Assembly (NCBI GenBank): GCA_934045075.1
Contig: OW203731.1
Coordinates: 8,289,975 to 8,353,974 of the forward strand
DNA: 64,000 bases
Source: Yponomeuta sedellus
Taxonomy: Eukaryota; Arthropoda; Insecta; Lepidoptera; Yponomeutidae
Direction of reading: 5' to 3'
Below are positions 32,519-42,895 of the stretch, piece after piece. The notes beneath the pieces were generated by a model that was not told the origin of the DNA, made no database searches, and worked only from the letters and a program-made list of their open reading frames with translations. Numbering within the stretch: the first letter of the stretch is position 1; the number at the start of each line of letters is the position of its first letter. Made by a program: the position numbers and the translations under genes.

Positions 32519-34641
32519 TAAGTTTCTTCTCTTTATTTCGTTTACCTCTTCGCATTTATGTCCACAGTTTTTATTTGCACATGGATTTGGCTGTAATTGT
32601 TTTTCACTTGAAATTGATCCATCTTTCTTGACATATTCTTTACCTCTTTCCCGAGCAGCTTTTTTCTGGTTCCTTTTGTTAATTTTCTTTTTCCTTAAGC
32701 CGTCTTCTCCAACTTTCTCCTCTTGTAATCTTTTCTTTATTTTCTTTTTTTTTGGCTGGTCATCTTCACTTGATGAAGATCCTTCCGTATCCTTCCAAGA
32801 AGTGGAATCCCATACAAAATCTTCATCATCTGATAGAAAATCAACATAACTTTGATTAATGTGTAGTCTTCTTTGTTTTTTATTTTCAGTTTCTGCTTCT
32901 TCTGGACAAGTTGGGATATTTATATCATCAACAGCATCATCGTTTTCTAAAGATTTTCGTAATAGGTCCATGTCAGATTCTGGTATAATTTTCGTTATAG
33001 TGGGTTGAAGATGTTCACTCATTTCAAATCTATTTTCTTTTTCCAATGTAATTTTCTTGCTACTGGTAGTCACCGATCTCTTCTCTTTTTTCTTTCCTAC
33101 TGATCTTTCTCCTCTTTTTTTATTTGACGACCTTACCTCGCTCTTTTTAGCCTCTGACATTTCCTCTCTTTCTGTTTCTAACGATCTTTCTTCTTTTTCT
33201 TTATCCGATGATATTTCTTCTCTTTTTCTTTCTAATAAGATATCCTGAATCAAGATTTTCTCTCTTTCTTTGTCCACTATTCTTTCTTCTATTTCTTCTT
33301 CCAGCAATCTTTCCTCTCTTTCTTTATCCAATGACACTTTTTCTCTTTCGTCATTTTCTTTTTTGTAAACTGTTCTTTCTTTTGTTTCTTCTTCCAACAT
33401 TTTTTCCCCGTTTTCTTCATTCAATGATATTTCCTGTCTGTCTTTTTGTAATGGGTCACCTTGAATTGCCTTGTCATTAGTTTCATTCTGACCTTTATTT
33501 TTGTTATTTTCTGCCGCATATGCATAATTGAGTCTGGATAAGAATTGCTTTTCTGATACATTTATCTTTTTTGTTTTATCTGTAGGTGCTGTATGGTCCA
33601 TATTTTGATTTTCATCAAGATGTTTGGGACTGGTGATATGATTTTTTTCCATTTCTCTTGCCAGGTCAATATTATCATTTCAATTATTTTCATCCTCTCT
33701 TATAGGTAGTTGAATATGTTCCTGCGTGTCTCCATAATTCACTTTCATACTTATTTCTGAATTTTGATCAATTTTCGATGATATCTGAAATACATAAATA
33801 AAAATTAATAATTATTTCCTCAACTTTAATCATCATACTGTCAATTTTAAATAAGAAATACTTACTTCATTCTTAGATTCACTTTCATTTTCTATTCGTT
33901 CAATCTCTATTTTTATAATATTTTTATAAGTGGGAGTTCCATCGTCGTTTCTCTGAATCTGTGATTCTTTTTGGGTCTCTTCATTTTTTTCTTTTTCAGT
34001 ATTTATTGACATGTTGATAATCATTGGTATGTCTTTATTTATCTGGTTTTGTAGATCTGCTCGACCCGTTTCCTTAATTGTGTGGAAATTCTGTGGTAGT
34101 GTCTGAAATAAATAATAAAAATAATAAGTAATGACATTTTATAACGTTTTTTAACCAACTAATTCAAAAAACCTAAGTACTTACCTGTTTTTGGAAATTC
34201 TTATCAACAAGACCTTTTTGGCAATGCTGTGAGTCTTCATGTTCTTTTGTCTTTTTGTAAGTATTTATCTGCTCCATCAAAATACCTAAATCTTTATTTT
34301 GATTTATGTACGAAGTGCTTCCTAAAAGTGTCACTTCAGTATCTGAAGAATTTGACGATCCTTCTTTACGACGTTTAATCTTTTTAGAATTACCACTGGG
34401 CCCACTTGGAACAGCTTCACGTTTTTGGTCTGTATTTTCAGATGTCAAAATCTTAATTTTTTTCTTATAGAATTTTTGCCTCTCACTGTCCATAATTGCA
34501 CTGCAAATAAAAAAAACTATCAAGTTCAAATCAGTCTCATGCACAAAGGGTTCTGTACCATTATCTACAAAAACGCCACGCAGAGCTACATACACGCACA
34601 GATTGGGCCGACGCCCGTACCACTTTTATAAGTAGGTATTT

Positions 34642-34946
34642 AAAAACCTATTTAGAGGCTAAAAATTTCACCCATGCCGGGATTCGAACCCGCAACCTTT
34701 GGCTATTCGTGCCAGCGCTCTACCAATTGAGCCAATGGGCGACATCAGTGAAATTTCGAACCTCTTTATACTATTCTTTGTATTACGTACCGGCAGCGAC
34801 ATCTGGCTTAAGCAAATTGCATCACTTACTTACAGCTCCGACTAGCTACTTTGCAGTTAGGTTTAACATCGGATTGATATCACTGTACCCACATGGTTAT
34901 ACTATTTTGTCCTTAGCACGGGTTAGTGCATTAAAAATAAAAATAC
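34642..34946 (-). mobile_element. SINE-A in the 5' intron of the DUF7869-like gene
   Basis: Flanked by a 15-bp duplication TATAAGTAGGTATTT (34627-34641, 34947-34961). This defines the full element: one end AAAAACCTATTTAGAGGC, the other GGTTAGTGCATTAAAAATAA..., with the tRNA-like segment near the first end. Confidence 0.85.
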
Positions 34947-35215
34947 TATAAGTAGGTATTTGTTGAGTGTAAGCACAGTACAAACGATATTAGGGTTAAA
35001 ACCTACAGCAAAAGTTTTTCAGCAAAAAACTGGTCCAAGATAGTGTTAATAGTATAAAATGGGTTTCATGTTCCTTTATTTCGAGTAATTAGTCATTTTT
35101 TGTCAGCCATCTTTTAAAATACATGTTTGAACTCAATTAATACTTACATTGTATAATAAAACCGTTTTTAAAAGAAGTCTAAGTATAATTTATGGTAAAC
35201 AAATCAAGTACGTAC

Positions 35216-35294
35216 CAAAAACAGTCGAATTTTGTCAGTAATTATTCCCACCACAGCGCACACAAACACTCGATCTCACGGTTTACGGCAGACT
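35216..35294 (-). other. predicted 5' untranslated exon of the DUF7869-like gene
   Basis: Lies between the predicted start site at 35294 and a donor GTACGT at 35215 on the minus strand. The first coding exon begins after TTTGCAG at 34501, giving a ~715-bp first intron that holds a SINE-A. Confidence 0.4.
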
Positions 35295-35327
35295 GAATCG
35301 CCCGCGCGGGGAGGTGGGGTATTTATA
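35291..35327 (-). promoter_or_regulatory. TATA + Inr core promoter
   Basis: Minus-strand TATAAATA at 35327-35320 and arthropod-type initiator TTCAGTC at about 35297-35291. The TATA start to initiator A (35294) distance is 33 bp, the canonical spacing. Directed toward the DUF7869-like gene. Confidence 0.6.
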
Positions 35328-35815
35328 CACGCGCAAGTCAAAGGCGTTGGCGCCAAACTAACATTGTTTTATCCGACGTTGCAAAATTGTCACATAATAA
35401 TATTTCCTTGTGTGAACGGACATAGTTATTATTTTTTTGAGCTTTGATAAGAGCTTTAATAACACAAGTTAAAGTTGAGATATGTTTGATGCACACTCAA
35501 ATTAAGTTATAGAGGGCGGATAACCGCTATTGAGTTCTATTGTTTGGAAAGCACAAACAGTTTAAGTGGGTTCTAATCAAATAATTGCATGGTTCATATC
35601 CACTGTCCAAAAAAAAACGTATAAATTTTTTGGCGTTTCATACATAAGTGGGCTAAAATGAGGCCAAAATATCCATTGCTTTAAGCGCCAAAAAAGTGCT
35701 CCGATATTTTGGGACCCAGCTCAATCGACGCAGAAAAATTCGCTGATTCCAAATATAATTATAACTCAATATCGCCCTTGGTGTCGCTTAAGCCAAATAG
35801 GCTTTCACCCCTCGA

Positions 35816-36103
35816 TATGCATATAATGATATTATCTACTCGACATTTATTACAATTTATTTTAAAAAAACCTGCCATAAGCGTGCACTGAGAATTTCGT
35901 ACACAATATACGAGTATATAATCTATTTTGTGTTTCCATACTAATATAAAGGGTTCCAGAGACAAATAACAACAATAATAAGGTCTTGCAATAATACTTT
36001 AATTACAGCAACCACTTTCAGAGATTGTTAATTTTTTTTAAGTAGGTAAAATAGTTTGCCCACTGACTTTATATTTATAGATAAACTATAAAATTATTAT
36101 TAA
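35816..36103. other. AT-rich spacer
   Basis: Nothing recognised between the transposon end and the Lep1 pair. Confidence 0.4.
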
Positions 36104-36445
36104 CTAGCTGACCCAGCGAACTTCGTACCGCCTAACAGTCGATTCTAGATTTTTTTTTTTTTTCTCTCCTTAAGAACCATCCTCGTACTTCAAGGAATGG
36201 TCTAAAAAAAGAATTAGCGAAATCGGTTCAGCTGCGAGATTTACGCTTACCAACACATTCGGCGATTCATTTTTATATTATAGGCTAGCAGACCCAGCGA
36301 ACTTCGTACCGCCTTAGAATATACGTACAATGGCCCAACTATGAGGCTAAGTGCGGAAACCTCAGGACAAACTAACCGCCTTAGAACAGCTGTCTTGAAA
36401 TTTGCGCTTACCAACACATTCAGTGATTAATTTTTATATTATAGA
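36104..36445 (-). mobile_element. two Lep1 mini-Helitrons, second one altered
   Basis: 36104-36283 is a normal antisense copy. 36285-36445 keeps both ends (GCAGACCCAGCGAACTTCG; CAACACATTCAGTGATT) but its middle is replaced by about 80 unrelated bases around ACGTACAATGGCCCAACTAT. Confidence 0.75.
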
Positions 36446-37663
36446 CTAGGGGGCGAGCCCCCTGCGCGCTTACGCGCGCCAACCCCCAGCCGCTCCGAGC
36501 TGCGCTCTCCGCGGCGCTCGTCCTAGGGCCTCGCTAGACACTTATTGTAGCGAATTGTTGCATGAGAACATGTATGGTCTCGGCCTTCGGCCTCGGCCTG
36601 GACGGAGCTCGGCCTTCGGCCTCGCCGCGGCGGGGTTCCTCGTGCCCGCTCCGCGGAGCTCGGCCTCCGGCCTCGCAAGTTTGTCCCTCTTTGCTCTTGC
36701 GCTGGTACTTGTGCGCCGTAACCTGAACGGTCTCGGCCTTCGGCCTCGGCCTGGACGGAGCTCGGCCTTCGGCGTCGCCGTGGCGGGGTTCCTCGTGCCC
36801 GCTCCGCGGAGCTCGGTCTTCGGCCTCGCAAGTTTGTCCCTTTTTGCTCTTGCACTGGTACTTGTGCGCCGTAACCTGAATGGTCTCGGCCTTCGGCCTC
36901 GGCCTGGACGGAGCTCGGCCTTCGGCCTCGCCGCGGCGGGGTTTCTCGTGCCCGCTCCGCGGAGCTCGGCCTGCGGCCTCGCAAGTTTGTCCCTTTTTGC
37001 TCTTGCGCTGGTACTTGTGCGCCGCAATTTGAATGGTCTTGGCCTTCGGCCTCGGCCTAAACGGAGCTCGGCCTTCGGCCTCGCCGCGGCAGAACTTTTT
37101 GTGCCCGCTTCGCTAAGCTCGGCCTCCAGCCTCGCAAGTTTGTCTCATTTCTCTATTGAAAAGTCAATTTTAGTACTAAATCTCCATACAAAAATTTGTC
37201 ATTTTCAATCATCAATATCTCGGCCGCCATCTTGAAATTCCAAGATGTCGGATTTTTCTCATATACCTGGGTCCTTTGGCAACGCGATGCCGCTTACGGC
37301 ATATCTCCAGCATATGCCCAGTTGGCTGCCGACTTTTTTGCGCAAAGGTCGATTTTTCGGTCGGCTATATCTGCGCCGCCATTTTGAATTTCGAACAACC
37401 AAAATTTTTTTTTTCAATCGGATCACTATATCACCATTCTATCAAAATTTCATCCAAATCGGCCGGTAAACTACAGAGTTAGCACCTTTGCGTAGTGGAA
37501 CGCGTTCGAAATTCAAAAATCGGCTTCATAGGATGGCTGTAATTCATACATTTCCTACAACTTTCTCATACATCATTTTCGTCCAAATCTTACCGTTTCG
37601 GAGAAAACGTATGGATGAATAGATCAGTGAGTATACCGGATTGTAGCTTTATATATATATAAT
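36446..37663 (-). mobile_element. GC-rich Helitron-like unit with 153-bp repeats, copy 1
   Basis: Begins CTAGGGGGCGAGCCCCCTG. On the minus strand this is a hairpin GGGGGCTCGCCCCC directly before CTAG, then T: a Helitron-type 3' end. Four tandem units start at 36579, 36732, 36885 and 37038, exactly 153 bp apart, made of CTCGGCCTTCGGCCT palindromes. A 3' flank with GGCCGCCATCTTGAAATTCC follows to a TATATATA end. No TC 5' end is visible. Confidence 0.55.
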
Positions 37664-38848
37664 AACTAGGGGGCGAGCCCCCTGCGCGCTTACGCGCGCC
37701 AACCCCCAGCCGCTCCGAGCTCCGCTCTCCGCGGCACTCGGCCTAGGGCCTCGCTAGACACTTATTGTAGTGAATTGTTGCATGGGAACATGTATGGTCT
37801 CGGCCTTCGGCCTCGGCCTGGACGGAGCTCGGCCTTCGGCCTCGCCGCGGCGGGATTCCTCGTGCCCGAACCGCGGAGCTCGGCCTCCGGCCTCGCAAGT
37901 TTGTCCCTCTTTGCTCTTGCGCTGGTACTTATGCACCGTAAATTGAACGGTCTCGGCCTTCGGCCTCGGCCTGGACGGAGCTCGGCCTTCGGCCTCGCAG
38001 TGGCGGGGTTCCTCGTGCCCGCTTCGCGGAGCTCGGCCTCCGGCCTCGCAAGTTTGTCCCATTTTGCTTTTGCGCTGGTACTTGTGCGCCGTAACCTGAA
38101 TGGTCTCGGCCTTCGGCCTCGGCCTAAACGGAGCTCGGCCTTCGGCCTCGCCGCGGCGGAGTTCCTCGTGCCCGCTCCGCGGAGCTCGGCCTCTGGCCTC
38201 GCAAGTTTGTCCCTTTTTGCTTTTGCGCTGGTACTTGTGCGCTGTAACCTGAATCGTCTCGGCCTTCGGCCTCGGCCTAAACGGAGCTCGGCCTTCGGCC
38301 TCGCCCCGGCAGAACTTTTTGTGCCCGCTTCGCGGAGCTCGGCCTCCGGCCTCGCAAGTTTGTCCCATTTCTCTGTTGAAAAGTCAATTTTAGTACTAAA
38401 TCTCCATACAAAAATTTGTCATTTTCAATCATCAATATCTCGGCCGCCATCTTGAAATTCCAAGATGTCGGATTTTTCTCATATACCTGGGTCCTTTGCA
38501 TATCTCCAGCATATGCCCAGTTGGCTGCCGACTTTTTTGCGCAAAGGTCGATTTTTCGGTCGGCTATATCTGCGCCGCCATTTTGAATTTCGAACAACCA
38601 AAATTTTTTTTTTCAATCGGATCACTATATCACCATTCTATCGAAATTTCATCCAAATCGGTCGGTAAACGACAGAGTTAGCACACTCGCGTAGTGGAAC
38701 GCGTTCGAAATTCAAAAATCGGCTCCATAGGATGGCTGTATATCGTACATTCCCTACAACTTTCTCATGCATCATTTTCATCCAACTCGTGCCATTTCCG
38801 AGAAAACGTATGGATGTTAGATCAGTGAGTATATCGCATTGTAGCTTT

Positions 38849-38862
<14 letters not shown>
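37664..38862 (-). mobile_element. GC-rich Helitron-like unit, copy 2
   Basis: Direct tandem duplicate of the preceding unit, with CTAGGGGGCGAG at 37665 and the 153-bp units at 37799, 37952, 38105 and 38258. It diverges by point changes and one short deletion (near 38498). Confidence 0.6.

Positions 38863-38893
<31 letters not shown>
38863..38893. repeat. (TA)n microsatellite
   Basis: About 30 bp of nearly pure TA at the end of the second GC-rich unit. Confidence 0.8.
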
Positions 38894-38895
<2 letters not shown>

Positions 38896-38998
38896 GCATT
38901 ACTCATTCAATGCTATTGGCTCTCTTTCACACAAAATGGACATCTTAATTGAATAAGTGAGAAGCAAATAATTCTCCCTTTCTGTAATTTACAGTATT

Positions 38999-39236
38999 AA
39001 AGCCCGTTACACACTTAGCTACATTAATATGCCGTGCTATATTTATATTTGCCTTCATTCATTTCATTGACGGTCGGCCAAATACCATAATATATACATT
39101 ACTATGCGTTAATATAAATTACGGTATAAATTGGTGACGTCATAGAAATACTCGTATATATTATAGCTGCGTGTACAGTTACTTGAATATTTGTATAGAA
39201 AAGACATCGTAATTAGCTACGTGTATAACGGGCTTT
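38999..39236. mobile_element. 238-bp MITE
   Basis: Inverted ends of about 23 bp with three mismatches: left AAAGCCCGTTACACACTTAG; right, reversed, AAAGCCCGTTATACACGTAG. AT-rich interior, no ORF, no clear target duplication. Confidence 0.6.
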
Positions 39237-40161
39237 CTACCTCTTTTATAACGTATAGGTAGAGTGCACACATGTCAATGTGCTGTTGAGTATAAAAACT
39301 CTACCCAATTTAACAAGAAAATTAGCACAAATAATCTTATCTTGTTGTTTTTATAAATTTAGGTAGTTCACGCTTAAACCAACTTGTTTAATTAATTCAC
39401 TGAGCTAATAGGATACATTTGATTACGGTGGCTAAGTGTTACGGTTCAATTTATATTTAAATGTTCAGGAAAATCCATCGTAAAACGTTATCTACATCGC
39501 TTGTTCATTTCAGTCGAATTGGCACGGAAGTTAAGTAGTTTCCATATGAAATTAAATGAAAGATTTTAATTCAAAGTAGCACAGAAACTGCGGCTCAATG
39601 AATGTTACAAGTCAAACTTGGTGTCCATTTCAAAATCTAGATAATTTTGGAGAGAAATTGATAATAAATACTCCAAACCTAGTATTATAAAAACTACTTA
39701 GCTTTGAGTTACGCCATGATATTAAGCGATGATGCGCATGAATTTGTACCATATTCGGATTGATTATCTATTTATTTATGGTAAGTACGTATTACGCCTA
39801 TCGCAGGTAGTGAAGTACGTGAGACGGTTTTTCTTACTGTGTCGTGTTGTAGAATTTCGTAAATAATAAAACTGGAACGACTTCAACTGTTGCTTTATTT
39901 TTTTATTTTATAATAACACGGAAAACTGGATATAAACGGATAAGCAGGTAAAATAGTCAGATCTAGTCAATAGTGGTAATAATGAAAATGAGGGAAATTT
40001 CGAAATCTGTGACGTAATTTAAATATTTGAAAATGATAGAAAAAGAAATATAAAAAATGGTGTAAAGAGGTTTGCACCGTTACAACTGTGTAATATTTCA
40101 AGATAGTGTCAACAGTAACGATATTAAGTTTTTCAATTAACCAATATTTCAACAGTGTGAA
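39237..40161. other. intergenic with repeat E
   Basis: 39545-39690 is a copy of repeat E (TTCAAAGTAGCACAGAAACT; TCCATTTCAAAATCTAGAT), also found at 53055-53215. Nothing else recognised. Confidence 0.45.
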
Positions 40162-40440
40162 TAAGCGGTGGTATCGGAGCGATAGTTCATCGGCTTCTCA
40201 TTCAGGAGGTCGTATATTCGAACGCCGGCGTGTACCTACCTATAAATTTCTTTTATACTTATGTTACGTACGTTAGTGAAGTTATAGTAGCAATACCACT
40301 CGCTAGCCGAGAATGAAAACATCCTGAGTGTTCAAATACCTCAGCGCTTGAAATTTCCCATTCGCGGTGGTACGCGTAGTGATAAAGCCCTTACTCTTAC
40401 TCTGCGAGGTATGTGCCCTACAGTGGGACATATTTATATA
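40162..40440 (+). mobile_element. possible single-copy tRNA-like SINE
   Basis: GGTATCGGAGCGATAGTTC...ATATTCGAACGCCGGCG resembles A and B boxes of a degenerate tRNA head, followed by a ~200-bp body. There is only one copy in the window, so this is tentative. Confidence 0.35.
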
Positions 40441-40539
40441 TTTCAACAGTAGTTCAACAGCTGTATTATAATATTGAGAGGAGCTTGAAACTTATTTTAT
40501 TACACTGTATTATCTCAATAGAGGATGATTTAAATTAAT

Positions 40540-40725
40540 TTGCCGACCCAGCGAACTTCGTACCGCCTAATAGTCGATTTTTTAATTATTTTTTATATTT
40601 TCTCTCCGTAAGAACCATTCTCGTACTTCAAGGAATATTCTAAAAAAATAATTACCAAATCGTTTCAGCTGCTCTCGAGATTTGCGCCTATCAACACATT
40701 CAGCTATTCATTTTTATATTATATA
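40540..40725 (-). mobile_element. Lep1 mini-Helitron
   Basis: Antisense copy with GCCGACCCAGCGAACTTC and CAACACATTCAGCTATTC; the CTAG end is mutated. Confidence 0.75.
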
Positions 40726-41850
40726 TTATTTATATTATTATATCCTTAAATTAAAAATATGCCTTTAGCGACCGAATAACAGGTGCCAAACGGTTTTCGA
40801 ACTTTTATTATTTTTGCTGCAGAGTTACATAATTGTGGATATATGTAAATCTCATTACAGTGTGCTCACCCTTGAATTTCATCAGTTCTTGGGCCAGCTG
40901 CGCCTATGTTACCTACTTATCGATCTTCGAAGGTCTTCGGTGCGTATACATATATCGAAGACCTCTTAAAAAAATATCCATACCTAGTTACATAAATCCA
41001 GAACAGCTTTCATGAGTTTGAGTTTATTTTTATTCACATGTGCATTATTTAGTAATCTACCAAAGATTTATAGTTTTTTTCTGACAGATTGTAATGTTTA
41101 GAAGATAATAAATAATTTGAATAACACCTAATTAAGGATGGGAGTTTAGAACTAAAGTTTTTAGTCGGTTAACCGCAAGGTCCCGGAGTAAATACGAAAA
41201 CAAAAGATAAGTTCCTAGTAGGAACCTACTCACATTATACCTATGCAGCAAAATGAACTCATAAGTCTACAAAGTAGGCTGGTACTCGTAAAACGTAGTC
41301 AGCCGACAAAAACGTGTTTTAATAATCTTTAATTCTGAACACATCTATGAATTCATTTATTTTTCATCGAACTGTCTCTACCTAATTAGGATTCTTGCAC
41401 CGAGTCATACAACTGTATTGGAGAAAATGAGTAATGAGTGTACGATTGTATAATTAGGTGGCCAATTGTCTAAACAACAATGAGATAAAACGTTAAAATA
41501 ATTACTCGATATTGACTGAGACTTCAGTTGCAAATTTATTAATTTCAATGTTACTCCTTTACAAAACGAAGAATTTGAAGCGACTCGGACGAATGCATAC
41601 TGCACCCGTGTTTGTTATTTTCGTCCGTTGTTGTTTACACTCTGTCAAAGCTACAGAATACCTACCCGCCGCCAGTGGTACCGAATTTTACATTCCCTGA
41701 AAATCACTACAAAACCCACCTGTTAAAATCCGAGCACTCCGTCTACGCCTTCACATTTCACTGACGCACTTAATTGTTTGCAGCAGCCATCGACTGTTCC
41801 GTCAATGTAGAGTAGAGTCACTTCACTGGAAAATGAAAATCAACACATGG
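40726..41850. other. intergenic, no gene seen
   Basis: AT-rich to 41620, then gradually more GC-rich toward the CpG block. No recognisable repeat. Confidence 0.4.
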
Positions 41851-41869
41851 ATTGTTTGAGCTGTTACGT

Positions 41870-42175
41870 CAATCCGCGTTGCTGAATACGTGCGGTGGTG
41901 CAAGAGGCGGGTGTTGTATTGAAGTCGAGGCTAGCTGGAGTGGCCGGGGAGGCTCGGCGCGCGCCGCCCGCCCTCCGCTTGGAAAATCCCGAAGTGTCAG
42001 CGCAACGGGAGCACCGCGCTTGCGCTCTGCCGCCGCCCCGTTTTCCCGCGTTCTAATTTTAGATAGCGTTTTTGCAAGGAGCTGCGTGGAGGCGCGCGCA
42101 TCGCTCCACTATCCGCCTGATAAGTGCCCGGTAGCACCGTGGCCATGCCGGCCCTCACGCTTTGTCCACAACCAA
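41870..42175. promoter_or_regulatory. CpG-rich block, possible promoter or 5' exon
   Basis: About 300 bp with many CpG dinucleotides (GGCTCGGCGCGCGCCGCCCG, GCCGCCGCCCCG) in an AT-rich neighbourhood, a composition shared here only with the BTB exon and the GC-rich minisatellite. A plus-strand ORF (41852-42220) covers it but has no motif. It may mark the 5' end of a gene whose other exons I cannot find. Confidence 0.3.
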
Positions 42176-42500
42176 ACAAACAGACGCCGACACCGGCCGA
42201 CTAACCACAATATGAACTAATAAACGCTAATCACCATAATTATTACGGACTAATCTGTCTGTCGCACTATGTAACTTGTAGTCGTTTGAAATTAAATAAC
42301 AATTGGAGTATTTATCGACTCTACCTTACAGGATTTACATGTTCAATACAGATCGTATATTGAACGCAACGTACATACTCTACTTATGGTAACAAATGCT
42401 AGTAATAATACTCGTAGTGTATTGTAGTCTTTTGCTAAAAGCTTTTCAGAGTGTATACCTATTGTTTCAGTAGCTTAGAAGAATATTACATAGGCGGAAC
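42172..42500. other. AT-rich spacer
   Basis: No feature seen. Confidence 0.4.
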
Positions 42501-42504
42501 TGTT

Positions 42505-42895
42505 AAAATTTGAATAAGCTATTAGATAAGAGGGGATGTTGTGGACTGAAAGAGGATGTAGTGAATAGAATTGAGAAAGGAATGTTGCGTTGGTTTGGAC
42601 ATGTGGAGAGGATGAAAGAAGAAAGATTGACGAAACAAATATATATTGCGAATGTGAGTGGAAGGGCTGGTAAAGGACGTCCCAGACGGACATACATCGA
42701 CCAGATAGGGGATGTATTAGCAAAGGGAAAGATAAAAAGTACCCGGAACCGGCGTGCGTGTATGCAACGACTTATGAACGTTGATGAAGCGAAGGTGATC
42801 TGTCAGGATCGTGGCAAGTGGCAGTCCCTGGTCTCTGCCTACCCCTCTGGGATACAGGCGTGAGGTTATGTATGTATGTATGTATAAGAAGGGGT
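42505..42895 (+). pseudogene. LINE ORF2 C-terminus and 3' end with (TATG)n tail
   Basis: The frame at 42510-42863 gives GMLRWFGHVERMKEERL and GKGRPRRTYIDQI, the conserved segment after the reverse-transcriptase domain of RTE-type LINEs, ending near WQSLVSAYPSGIQA. It is followed by (TATG)n. It begins abruptly, so it is 5'-truncated and lacks endonuclease and reverse transcriptase. The same 3' end, reversed, borders the (CATA)n array at 46665-46745. Confidence 0.8.

Larger units (their letters stand above)
30054..34500 (-). pseudogene. DUF7869-like (putative DDE transposase) gene, broken
   Basis: Three coding exons in phase 0: 34185-34500 (ATG at 34493), 33866-34102, and 33784 down to 30054. 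All have good donors (GTAAGT) and TTTCAG acceptors. The N-terminal ~500 residues are Lys/Glu/Ser-rich, with long ERE(E) repeats and a nuclear-type basic stretch. Then come CANKNCGHKCEEV, a KRRNLFDHFW-like block, CLKCLKYEGK, and a C-terminal domain. In the last 281-residue piece, E30, D78 (LYSDSCPGQNKNK) and D121/E128 (PGHTEMTVDSVHSTIE) sit as expected for an RNase-H-like fold. This matches my memory of insect proteins with DUF7869 (recollection; activity unproven). Breaks: in-frame TGA at 33680-33682; a 921-bp SINE insertion at 31598-32518; a lost base near 31382; a lost A in the A7 run near 30930. Both lost bases are in or near A-runs, so assembly error is possible for them. Confidence 0.7.
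28852..35815 (-). mobile_element. candidate 7-kb DNA transposon carrying a DUF7869-like gene
   Basis: Inverted repeats of 34 bp at 28852-28885 and 35782-35815, identical at 32 positions, start TCGAGGGGTGAAAGCCTATT. They face each other around a complete spliced gene (30054-34500 coding remnants, promoter at about 35300). The 6,964-bp span and gene orientation fit an autonomous cut-and-paste element. A clear target-site duplication is not visible (GATTC left, GATAT right at best). The inverted ends might also be two unrelated copies of a short repeat. Two SINE insertions sit inside. Confidence 0.45.

Noticed and set aside
32628..33480. Phe/Leu/Ser-rich ORFs on the plus strand
   Set aside because: Antisense shadows of the Lys/Glu-rich exon of the DUF7869-like gene.
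36579..37190. Regular direct repeats resembling a CRISPR array
   Set aside because: Repeats are contiguous 153-bp units without unique spacers, in a eukaryotic genome.
36523..38455. Several 150-226 codon GC-rich ORFs in both strands
   Set aside because: They follow from the 153-bp period (divisible by 3) of a repeat without stops; overlapping frames on both strands are open at once, which is not expected for a real gene.
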